Assembly (NCBI GenBank): GCA_017538465.1
Contig: JAFYIW010000101.1
Span: 1 to 10,288, forward strand
DNA length: 10,288 nucleotides
Source of the DNA: Victivallales bacterium
GTDB lineage: Bacteria; Verrucomicrobiota; Lentisphaeria; Oligosphaerales; Oligosphaeraceae
Direction: 5' to 3'
Part shown: positions 1 to 6,497 of the stretch, one piece after another
Layout: every line of letters begins with the position of its first letter
Position numbering within the stretch: the stretch's first letter is position 1
Notes under the pieces: generated by a model
Databases searched by the model: none
What the model saw: only the letters and a program-made list of their open reading frames with translations
What the model was told of the DNA's origin: nothing
Made by a program: the position numbers and the translations under genes

Positions 1-1028
1 GCATGGGCGCCGAGAAAATGCGCGCCGCGGGGGTGGAGACCTACATCGACTCCACCGAACTGGGCATCGTCGGCTTGGTGGAGGTCATCAAGCATCTTCC
101 GATGTTCTTCCGGCTATTCCGCGACTTGGTTCGGCGCGCCGCCGAGGAGCGCCCATCGGTCGTGATTCTGATTGACTATCCGGGTTTCAATCTGCGTCTT
201 GCGAAGAAGCTGCATGGCCTGGGCATTCGGGTGGTGTGGTATGTCAGCCCGCAGGTCTGGGCGTGGAAGCGCGGGCGTATCTGGAAGCTGGCGAAATACT
301 GCCGCCGGATGCTCTGCATCTTCCCGTTTGAACCCCAATGCTACGCCCCGACCACACTTCCCGCCGAGTTTGTCGGCCATCCGCTCTTTGAGCAGCTCAA
401 AGGGCTGAAGCAACAGGGCATTCAGCGGGATGCCAATCTGGTATTGCTGCTGCCGGGCAGCCGACGCCAGGAGATTCTGCGCCTTCTGCCGGACTTCGTG
501 CATGCGGCGTGCCTCCTGCATCGCCAAAACCCCGCCCTGCGGTTTGAATTCGCCACGCCGCGCCCTGCCATCCAGACCATTGCCCGGAAACTGCTGGGGG
601 AACTGAAATTGCCGGCCGATGCGCCGGAATTCGCCTGGAGCTGCGGAAAGACCCGTGAGCGAATGCTGGCCGCCATCGCCGCCATCGCCGCCAGCGGCAC
701 CGTCACCGTCGAGGCCGCCATGCTCGGACTTCCCGTGGTGGTCGCCTATCGGCTTGCGTGGCTTTCCTGGTGGATGGGGCGCTGTGTGGTGAAGTTGACC
801 ACCATCACCATCGCCAATTTGGTCTGCGAGACCACCGTCTTTGAGGAATGCCTTCAGGGCGACTGCACACCGGAGCGCCTGGCGGCCGCCTTGACGGCAA
901 TCCTTCCCGGCGGCACGCGGCGTGGCGAATGTCTGCGGCTGCTGGACGAATTTACGCGGCGGCTCGGCGGCGACGGGCCCGTCTCTCCAAAGGTCGCGAA
1001 AATTGCCTTGGAAGAATGTCAAAGATAG
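1..1028 (+). CDS. lpxB: Lipid-A-disaccharide synthase, 5' end cut off by window
   Basis: LpxB is a GT19-family glycosyltransferase. It joins UDP-2,3-diacylglucosamine to lipid X to form the lipid A disaccharide at the cytoplasmic face of the inner membrane. The reading frame is open from base 1; the ATG at 3 is internal because about 40 N-terminal residues are missing, including the usual GExSGD region. The 341 visible residues start in the stretch KMRAAG, which matches the family's GPxMxAxG segment. The hallmark VSPQVWAWKRGR follows near visible residue 82. Further on are LLLPGSRRQEI (nucleotide-sugar binding region), ASGTVTVEAAMLGLPVVVAYR, and a C-terminal NLVCETTVFEECLQGDCTPERLA stretch, in the order found in E. 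coli LpxB. Its stop codon overlaps the start of the next gene. Identification is by family motifs recalled from knowledge; no anomalies are seen. Confidence 0.95.
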   Translation, partial: MGAEKMRAAGVETYIDSTELGIVGLVEVIKHLPMFFRLFRDLVRRAAEERPSVVILIDYPGFNLRLAKKLHGLGIRVVWYVSPQVWAWKRGRIWKLAKYCRRMLCIFPFEPQCYAPTTLPAEFVGHPLFEQLKGLKQQGIQRDANLVLLLPGSRRQEILRLLPDFVHAACLLHRQNPALRFEFATPRPAIQTIARKLLGELKLPADAPEFAWSCGKTRERMLAAIAAIAASGTVTVEAAMLGLPVVVAYRLAWLSWWMGRCVVKLTTITIANLVCETTVFEECLQGDCTPERLAAALTAILPGGTRRGECLRLLDEFTRRLGGDGPVSPKVAKIALEECQR

Positions 1029-1795
1029 GCGTCACAGTTTTAGCCAGCGGCAGCAACGGCAATTGCGCTGTCGTCCACAGCGGTTCCCAGGCCATCATGG
1101 TGGATTGTGGCATCAGCCTTCGGACGCTTCGACGGCGCCTGAAGGAAGAGGCCGTGGACGAGTCATGGATTAAGGCCATCCTCATCACCCACGAGCACGC
1201 CGACCATATTCAGGGGGCGCGGGTGGCCGCCCAGCATTTCGGAGTGCCAATCTACGCCACCGCCAGATGCGCCGAGGTCCTGCGCGCCAGATTCGAGTTC
1301 GGGATGATGAACCTGATCGCGGCGTGCAATGACTTCCCGCTCTCCGGCTTCAATGTCCGGGCTTTCCCGGTGCCGCATGATGCCGTGGACACGGTGGGCT
1401 ATGTCTTCACACGCGAGTCCACGAAAATCGGCCTGGCCACCGACTTGGGACAGACCAACCCGATGGCAAACTTTCAGCTGCGGGACTGCAATACGCTGGT
1501 TCTGGAGAGCAATTATGACGTGAATATGCTGGCGTCCAGCAAACGGCCCTGGCCGCTGAAGACGCGCATCCTGGGGCCGTCAGGACATCTCTCCAATGCG
1601 GACAGCGCCAAATTTCTGCCGGAGGTCGTCACCCGCAACACCCGCAATGTCATTCTGGCGCACATCAGCGGGGACTGCAACACCTATGACATCGCAGAGC
1701 GCACGGCGCACGAGTCCCTTCGCGGCATGTCCCGAAATGACGTCTTTCTGACCTACGGGAGACGCGACGCGCCCATTCCAACGGTGTGGTGCTAA
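1016..1795 (+). CDS. YycJ/WalJ-type metallo-beta-lactamase-fold hydrolase
   Basis: A 259-residue cytoplasmic MBL-fold protein. It opens with VLASGSNGNCAVV, the signature of the YycJ/WalJ (VicX) branch. The metal-binding motif ITHEHADH follows, with H59, H61, D63 and H64. Other conserved positions are H121-D122 (PHDA), D143 (ATDLG), LESNYDVNML at 163-172, H191 (GHLSN) and H216 (LAHIS), in the same order as Bacillus YycJ. In Firmicutes this family is linked to cell-wall regulation and DNA repair, and the substrate is not settled. I chose ATG 1016 because the conserved domain begins right there. A longer in-frame start at 848 would only add lpxB-overlapping sequence of no recognisable type. The 13-base overlap with lpxB, in a different frame, suggests translational coupling. 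The family call is strong; the physiological role here is open. Confidence 0.88.
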   Translation: MSKIGVTVLASGSNGNCAVVHSGSQAIMVDCGISLRTLRRRLKEEAVDESWIKAILITHEHADHIQGARVAAQHFGVPIYATARCAEVLRARFEFGMMNLIAACNDFPLSGFNVRAFPVPHDAVDTVGYVFTRESTKIGLATDLGQTNPMANFQLRDCNTLVLESNYDVNMLASSKRPWPLKTRILGPSGHLSNADSAKFLPEVVTRNTRNVILAHISGDCNTYDIAERTAHESLRGMSRNDVFLTYGRRDAPIPTVWC

Positions 1796-1798
1796 TTC

Positions 1799-1889
1799 AA
1801 GGTTAGAGGTTAGAGGAGTTTAAAGTTCAGGTCTCAGGTCTCAGGCCTCAGGTCCCGCCGGGGAGGTTAGAGGCGAGAGGTTCTGAAGC
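1799..1889. repeat. Degenerate heptamer array A (13 units)
   Basis: Nearly all of the gap after the MBL gene can be cut into 7-base units. The units are AAGGTTA, GAGGTTA, GAGGAGT, TTAAAGT, then TCAGGTC four times (once as TCAGGCC), CCGCCGG, GGAGGTT, AGAGGCG, AGAGGTT, CTGAAGC. A GG dinucleotide recurs every 7 bases with one single-base phase shift near 1826. There are no spacers, so it is not CRISPR, and no open frame of note. Positions 1799-1842 match the reverse complement of array B (6426-6490) apart from a 21-base gap. Compare the short tandemly repeated heptamers described in cyanobacteria; no relationship is claimed. Confidence 0.85.
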
Positions 1890-1909
1890 CATGTCCATTG
1901 GTTCCCATG

Positions 1910-1937
1910 AAGTCGTAAGTCCCAAAGTCGAAGATGT
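1910..1937. repeat. Short AAGTC-type heptamer run at the cca start
   Basis: Four consecutive 7-base units, AAGTCGT, AAGTCCC, AAAGTCG and AAGATGT, sit 20 bases beyond array A. They run into the ATG at 1934, and a further AGTC follows at 1941. The unit differs from array A, but the 7-base period is the same. Because it overlaps the proposed start codon, it bears on where the next gene really begins. Confidence 0.55.
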
Positions 1938-3412
1938 CCGAGTCCCCGAATCTTTCCACTTCTTCCATGTCAAGCGTCCTGTATCCTGTCTCCTTTGACC
2001 AGTGTCCGCAGGAGGCGCTGAAGATTGTAAAGACGCTTCAGGCGCATGGGTGCCAGGCGGTCTTCGCGGGGGGGTGCGTGCGCGACATGCTCATGGGGCG
2101 AAGACCCCATGACTGGGACATCGCGACCTCCGCCCGGCCCGAGCAGGTCGAGGAGCTTTTTCCGCACACCTACGCGGTCGGCAAGCAGTTCGGCATCATC
2201 ACCGTGGTCGGCGGGGACCATGAAAACTATGAAGTGGCCAGCTTTCGCGGCGATGTGGCCTATAGCGACGGCCGCCATCCCGACGCCATCCGCTTCGTCG
2301 ATATGGCCGAGGATGTCCGGCGACGGGACTTCACCTGCAATGCATTGCTGGGCGATCCCGTTGCGGGCGTCGTCCACGACTTCGTGGAAGGGGTCTCCGA
2401 CCTGAAGGCCGGCGTGCTGCGGGCGGTCGGCGAGCCCGCCAGGCGCTTTGAGGAGGACAAGCTGCGCGTGCTGCGGGCGGTGCGCTTCGCGGCTGCGCTG
2501 GGGTTTGAAATCGAGCCGGCCACCTGGGCGGCTGTCCAGTCGTATGCCGGGCGGGTGGCAGGCGTGGTCTCCATTGAGCGCATTGCTTCCGAATTGGAGA
2601 AGATGCTGTTGAGCGGACATGGACGGCGCGCGATGGAATTGCTGGACGCGGCTGGACTCCTGGCGGAAATCCTCCCGGAGCTGACTGCCTTTCACGGCGT
2701 GGAGCAGCCGCCGCAGTTTCATCCTGAAGGCGATGTCTGGAACCACCAGATGAAATTGCAAAGTCTGCTGGATGAGACGATTCGGCGTTGCCAGAATGCC
2801 TCGGCGGATGCCCCGCGCTTCAATGCGGCGGCGGAATTGCAGCGCGCCTCGGCGGATGAGCTGCGCGGACTGGTCTGGGGGGCGCTGCTGCACGATGTCG
2901 GCAAGCCGCCGACCTGCCGTTTTGAGAACGGCCGCTATCGCTTCAACGGCCATGATGTCGTCGGAGCGAAGATGGCGGAGGAGATTTTGCGCAAGCTGCG
3001 GCTGCCCAACGAGGTCATCGAAACCGCCGTCTATCTGGTGCGCAACCACATGAGCCTTACAATGATGCACGAGGCCCGAATGGCCACCCGCCGGCGCAAG
3101 CTTCAGGAGCCACTCTTCCCGTTGCTGTTGGAGATTGTGCGGCTGGACAGCCTGGCGTCCTTCGGCGACCTGTCGTTGCATGACTGGCTGGTCGGGCTGT
3201 GGGAGGAGGAGATGCGTCGCCCGGCGATGCCTCATCCCACCATCATGGGGCGCGACCTGATTGCCCTGGGGGTGGCGCCGTGCCCTGAATACCAGCCGAT
3301 TCTTCGGGCGGCATTTGACCACGAGCTCGAAAAGCCCTTCGCCGATCATGCGGCCGCCGTGGAATGGCTGAAGGGCTTTTTGCACTCTCGTTATCCGAAG
3401 CTGCTGAAATGA
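1934..3412 (+). CDS. cca: CCA tRNA nucleotidyltransferase / poly(A) polymerase family, with HD domain
   Basis: A class II nucleotidyltransferase of 492 residues that adds CCA (or A tails) to RNA 3' ends. The catalytic head shows GGCVRD at 46-51 and DWD at 60-62, the metal-binding carboxylates. RRRDFTCNAL follows at 129-138, EEDKLRVLRAVRFAAALGF at 173-191, and SIERIASELEKMLL at 213-226. The C-terminal half has an HD phosphohydrolase-type domain: HPEGDVWNH at 263-271, LLHDVGK at 318-324 and H340-D341. That architecture fits bacterial CCA enzymes that also repair or process tRNA ends. CCA versus poly(A) specificity cannot be told by eye. The start is uncertain: ATG 1934 lies in repeat-like sequence and gives a Ser-rich leader, whereas ATG 1967 (residue 12) begins nearer to conserved sequence. 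Neither has a good ribosome binding site. Confidence 0.9.
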   Translation: MSESPNLSTSSMSSVLYPVSFDQCPQEALKIVKTLQAHGCQAVFAGGCVRDMLMGRRPHDWDIATSARPEQVEELFPHTYAVGKQFGIITVVGGDHENYEVASFRGDVAYSDGRHPDAIRFVDMAEDVRRRDFTCNALLGDPVAGVVHDFVEGVSDLKAGVLRAVGEPARRFEEDKLRVLRAVRFAAALGFEIEPATWAAVQSYAGRVAGVVSIERIASELEKMLLSGHGRRAMELLDAAGLLAEILPELTAFHGVEQPPQFHPEGDVWNHQMKLQSLLDETIRRCQNASADAPRFNAAAELQRASADELRGLVWGALLHDVGKPPTCRFENGRYRFNGHDVVGAKMAEEILRKLRLPNEVIETAVYLVRNHMSLTMMHEARMATRRRKLQEPLFPLLLEIVRLDSLASFGDLSLHDWLVGLWEEEMRRPAMPHPTIMGRDLIALGVAPCPEYQPILRAAFDHELEKPFADHAAAVEWLKGFLHSRYPKLLK

Positions 3413-3573
3413 AACTTTCCGCTTGAGTTGGCATGCTTCCCGAAAGACGCAGAGAGGATTATAGTATCTCTGTCAACCATTTCCCATAGCCATCGATGCA
3501 AGGAGGTCTGGGGGACGGACGGATTTTTCTTTATAACTTACTTGTTTTAAACAACTTACAACACAGCACGACA
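3413..3573 (+). promoter_or_regulatory. AT-richer leader of the phosphatase gene with palindrome and direct repeat
   Basis: This 161-base gap has no gene. Its last 50 bases are markedly AT-rich. They hold a perfect 13-base palindrome TTGTTTTAAACAA (3542-3554) and a direct repeat AACTTAC at 3535-3541 and 3553-3559, 18 bases apart. A TATAAC at 3532-3537 could be a -10 element, but no convincing -35 lies 16-18 bases upstream. An AAGGAGG at 3500-3506 is too far from any usable start. The region may hold a promoter/operator for the downstream gene; this is inference. Confidence 0.35.
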
Positions 3574-5727
3574 ATGAAAAGACTGACTTGGGTTCTGGTT
3601 CTGGTGTTGAGTGTCGCGGTGTTTGCCGACACCATCAAATCCGTAAGTCCGAACAATGGCGAGGTGGTCAGCCCGCTGGCCGCCACGATGAAGCTTTTCC
3701 TGATGATGCCGGAGGACGCCGCACGGGCGGCGCTGAAGGACGCCACCCTGGCGAGTCGCCTGTGCAACGAGGTCAAGTCGTTTGCGCCAGGCATTCCGAT
3801 GCAATGGGCGTTCCAAGGAGAGCGCAGCAAGATCCACTACGAACTCCACGTCGCGGAGAACTCGCATTTCCGCGATGAGAAGGTCATCCAGGCTCCGCAC
3901 AGCCGTTACAACCTCTGCAATCTGGAAATCGGCAAGACCTATTACTGGAAGGTCGCGGCAGTCTATCAGGATGGCACCTCCATCGAGAGTGAAACCCGCT
4001 CCTTCACCGTAGATCCCCTCACGCCTCGGGTGCTGAATGTGCCCAATGTGGACAACTTCCGCGACCTGGGCGGTCGCCGTGGCCTCGAAGGCCGATTGAT
4101 TCCCCAGGGACTCATCTTCCGTTGCTCCGGCTTCAACAACAACTCCTCCGACGGCGGCAAGACCCCGGGTTCGCCGCGCTTCACCGAGGAAGGTCTGCGC
4201 ATCATCCGCGAGGAACTGAAAATCAAAACCGACCTCGATCTGCGCTCCCACGGCGAGACCGCCCGCATGACCACCTCGCCGCTGGGCGAGGACGTCAATT
4301 TCGTGAACAACTCCACCGTCTGCTATGCGCCGACCTTCACCAATTCTGGTCTAGAGGTGATGGCCAAGAACTTCCGTGTTTTCACCAAGCCGGAGAATTA
4401 CCCCATCGCCTTCCACTGCATCGCCGGCGCCGACCGCACTGGCTCCCTCGCTGTCCTCCTGGAGGCGCTGCTCGGCGTGGAACGCGACGAAATCATGCGC
4501 GACTACGTCCTGACCAGCTTCTTCTGCACGCGCCCCCACGCCAATGGCGACATTCTGCTCAATGGCCTGGAACGTTTCGGCAAGCCGGAGGAACCCCTCT
4601 CCGTGAAGGCCGAACGCTACTTCCTGGAGGCCGGCATCACTCCGGAGGAAATCATCGCCTTCCGCACCATCGTGCTGGGACCGGGGCTCCAGCCGTCTCC
4701 CGTGCTTCAGGAGAAGATGACAATGGACCAGATTTTCGCCGACTTCCCCGGCGAGGCGAAGATTGTGCGCCCCGTGCCCTATTTCACCTTCAGCGAACAG
4801 ATGACGCTGGCCGGAAAAGAGATGACTTTCGGTCTGCCCACCTGGGGCGAAAGCCCGGTCCAGAAGGCCCTCGGCAATGACGTCGGCGGAGCGGCCTTCC
4901 TGCTGAGCAACCGCACCGGACGGATGGAGTTCCTCGGGCTGCGCCCGCGCTCCGCGATGACCGACGCGGACTACGCCATCTACAACCCCATGACCAAAGT
5001 CGCATACGCCAAGGCCGATGGTTCCCCCGCATGGCGCCGCGACGACTTCGCGCAGTTCAAAATGGTCCTCCCCGTCGGTGACCCCCTGGTGCTGGTCGTG
5101 GTTCCGGGCGACGTTCCGGCGGATTGCACGGTGGCGCCGCTGCCGGAGCTGCCGGAGGCGCCCGTCAATTACCTCACCGCGCTCTCCGGGGAGGCCCCGG
5201 TGCTGGATGGCAAGCTGGATGACGCCATCTGGCAGCTCGAAGCCCCTCTCAAGCTCAATGACACCGAGGGCAATCCCAAGAAAAGCGCCCCCGCTGTCTG
5301 GCTGCGCACGGACGCCGCGCACGACACGCTCTACATCGCCGTGCGCCTGCCCGACACCACGCCCAATGGCTCGCGGCGCAATCAGCGTGACGCCTCCATC
5401 TGGGAGGAGGACGAGGTCGAGATTTTCCTGGCCGCCTCCGGTCACAGCACCTACTACCAGTTCGTCTTCAATCGCTTCAATGACTTCTTCGACGGCAAGA
5501 AGACCGACGCCTCCTGGAATGTGGAAGAGTGGCAATCCGCCGTCAGCCAGGATGACGAGGGCTGGACGGTCGAAGCCGCCTTCCCCTTGGCGCAGTTCAA
5601 TTTTGACGCTCCGCTGGAAATCAACATCTGCACTACCGACCAGCCGGGCGAGGCGCACTACAACCTCTTCACCACCAATGGTTCCTTCCATAACCGCGCC
5701 GTGATGGGCGTGGTGCTTTTGAAATAA
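3574..5727 (+). CDS. Secreted FN3-like / tyrosine phosphatase (CX5R) / CBM9-like fusion protein
   Basis: A 717-residue exported protein. Residues 1-18 form a signal peptide (KR, then a hydrophobic run ending VFA before D). Residues about 86-147 look like a fibronectin-III-type domain (YELHVAENS ... YYWKVAAVYQDG ... RSFTVD). A phosphatase domain of the Y_phosphatase3 type follows: NFRDLGG at 161-167, and the active-site loop HCIAGADRTG with nucleophile C282 and R288. Residues about 345-530 are not recognised. From about 533 to the end is a CBM9/DOMON-like beta domain: PVLDGKLDDAIW at 542-553, then a WEEDEVEIFL motif and a VEAAFPL strand. I chose ATG 3574 because the signal peptide starts there; an in-frame ATG at 3496 would bury it. 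There is no Shine-Dalgarno. It probably acts on phosphorylated material outside the cytoplasm, with sugar binding from the C-terminal domain; substrate unknown. Confidence 0.85.
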   Translation: MKRLTWVLVLVLSVAVFADTIKSVSPNNGEVVSPLAATMKLFLMMPEDAARAALKDATLASRLCNEVKSFAPGIPMQWAFQGERSKIHYELHVAENSHFRDEKVIQAPHSRYNLCNLEIGKTYYWKVAAVYQDGTSIESETRSFTVDPLTPRVLNVPNVDNFRDLGGRRGLEGRLIPQGLIFRCSGFNNNSSDGGKTPGSPRFTEEGLRIIREELKIKTDLDLRSHGETARMTTSPLGEDVNFVNNSTVCYAPTFTNSGLEVMAKNFRVFTKPENYPIAFHCIAGADRTGSLAVLLEALLGVERDEIMRDYVLTSFFCTRPHANGDILLNGLERFGKPEEPLSVKAERYFLEAGITPEEIIAFRTIVLGPGLQPSPVLQEKMTMDQIFADFPGEAKIVRPVPYFTFSEQMTLAGKEMTFGLPTWGESPVQKALGNDVGGAAFLLSNRTGRMEFLGLRPRSAMTDADYAIYNPMTKVAYAKADGSPAWRRDDFAQFKMVLPVGDPLVLVVVPGDVPADCTVAPLPELPEAPVNYLTALSGEAPVLDGKLDDAIWQLEAPLKLNDTEGNPKKSAPAVWLRTDAAHDTLYIAVRLPDTTPNGSRRNQRDASIWEEDEVEIFLAASGHSTYYQFVFNRFNDFFDGKKTDASWNVEEWQSAVSQDDEGWTVEAAFPLAQFNFDAPLEINICTTDQPGEAHYNLFTTNGSFHNRAVMGVVLLK

Positions 5728-5748
5728 CCTTTCCCTGTGAGTTCCAAC

Positions 5749-5754
5749 GGAGAG
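5749..5754 (+). promoter_or_regulatory. Ribosome binding site of ompH
   Basis: GGAGAG lies 5 bases before ATG 5760 and 8 bases before the second ATG at 5763. The spacing slightly favours 5763 as the true start, which would remove one Met from the signal peptide. Confidence 0.6.
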
Positions 5755-5759
5755 CAACC

Positions 5760-6404
5760 ATGATGAAACAAATCGCTGTTTTACTTGCCCTGTGCGCCTG
5801 TGTCGCGGCTTTTGCGCAGGAGCGCTTCGCCTACGTGAACATGGAGACGGTCTTCAACGAATACTACAAGACCGTCAACGAGAACATCAACATCGAGAAT
5901 CTGCGTAAGCAGTATATGGATGGCTTCAATCTGCTTCGCGATGAGTTCCAGGCCAGCCTGGCGGAATATCAGAAGGCTCTGGCGGATGCGGACAATGAAC
6001 TGCTCTCCGATGAGGTGCGGGAGAACGCTCGCAACAAGGCTCAGTTGCTGGAGGGACGCCTTCAGCAGAAGCAGGAGGAGATCATGCGCTACCGCCAGGA
6101 TGGACTGGGGGAAATAGAGGAACGCCAGCAGTTGATTGTGGAGAAGTTGGCCCAGGAACTCACCGAGCAGGTGCGCAAGTATGCGGAGGTGCAGGGCTAC
6201 ACGACCGTGTTGGAGGTCTCCGGGAAGTCGCTCAACCGCGTGCCGATGGTGATTGCCTATCCCAAGGAACAGGAGATCACCGACGCGATCGTGAAGCTGG
6301 TGAATGCCGGCCATGAGGCCGAAAAGGCCGAGGCCGAGGCGAAATTGACGGACCTGCGCAACAAACTCCGCGCCGCCCAGGAGGCCGCCGCCCAGCAAAA
6401 CTAG
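5760..6404 (+). CDS. ompH: OmpH/Skp family periplasmic chaperone
   Basis: A 214-residue protein of the OmpH/Skp family, a trimeric periplasmic holdase that keeps unfolded outer-membrane proteins soluble on the way to the BAM complex. Residues 1-20 are a signal peptide ending AFAQ. The mature part opens with FAYVNMETVFNEYYKT, the beta strand and helix start typical of OmpH. A long, highly charged helical stretch follows (about 35-135, rich in E, K, Q and A) that would form the coiled-coil tentacle. The body closes with YTTVLEVSGKSLNRVPMVIAYP and ITDAIVKLVN, as in the family. The Ala/Glu-rich C-terminal tail (about 185-214) is an extension beyond the usual 160-170 residues. It follows the phosphatase gene by 32 bases and precedes lpxD, its common neighbour, but a repeat array separates the two. 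Confidence 0.92.
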   Translation: MMKQIAVLLALCACVAAFAQERFAYVNMETVFNEYYKTVNENINIENLRKQYMDGFNLLRDEFQASLAEYQKALADADNELLSDEVRENARNKAQLLEGRLQQKQEEIMRYRQDGLGEIEERQQLIVEKLAQELTEQVRKYAEVQGYTTVLEVSGKSLNRVPMVIAYPKEQEITDAIVKLVNAGHEAEKAEAEAKLTDLRNKLRAAQEAAAQQN

Positions 6405-6425
6405 GAACTCTAATCTGCTGGACCA

Positions 6426-6490
6426 GAGACCTGAGACCTGAACTTTTACCTTTTACCTTTAAACTTTAAACTCCTCTCACCTCTCACCTT
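6426..6490. repeat. Heptamer array B (9 units), inverted relative to array A
   Basis: The array is 65 bases, almost perfectly in 7-base phase: GAGACCT twice, GAACTTT, TACCTTT twice, AAACTTT, AAACTCC, TCTCACC twice, then TT. Its reverse complement aligns with 1799-1842 over 27 + 17 bases with only two mismatches. The difference is a 21-base insertion (exactly three units) in B. It fills the ompH-lpxD gap and ends 7 bases before the lpxD ATG. It has no spacers, no open frame and no good hairpin. Confidence 0.88.
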
Positions 6491-6497
6491 TGATATT

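Noticed and set aside
673..699. Repeated GCCGCCATC in lpxB as a microsatellite
   Set aside because: It encodes Ala-Ile-Ala residues next to the conserved ASGT motif, within normal family variation.
848..1015. N-terminal extension of the MBL hydrolase from an upstream ATG
   Set aside because: The extra 56 residues are an out-of-frame reading of lpxB with no family counterpart; the MBL domain begins right at ATG 1016.
114..1022. Minus-strand open frame of 302 codons opposite lpxB
   Set aside because: Shadow of lpxB with no recognisable protein features.
1970..3385. Long minus-strand open frame of 471 codons opposite the cca gene
   Set aside because: Fully opposite a gene with clear family motifs. 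Its product is a Gln/His/Arg-rich string with no domain, as expected from GC-rich codon shadowing.
3428..3465. TTGGCA and TATAGT as a sigma-70 promoter
   Set aside because: Spacing between the boxes is 26 bases, far from the usual 16-18.
3451..3470. AGAG...CTCT around TATAGT as a terminator after cca
   Set aside because: Only six pairs with a bulge and no T-run.
4351..5757. Long minus-strand open frame of 468 codons opposite the phosphatase gene
   Set aside because: Same reason: low-information composition, no motifs, complete overlap with a gene having catalytic motifs.
1799..6490. Heptamer arrays as CRISPR
   Set aside because: Units are 7 bases, contiguous and without spacers; no cas genes nearby.
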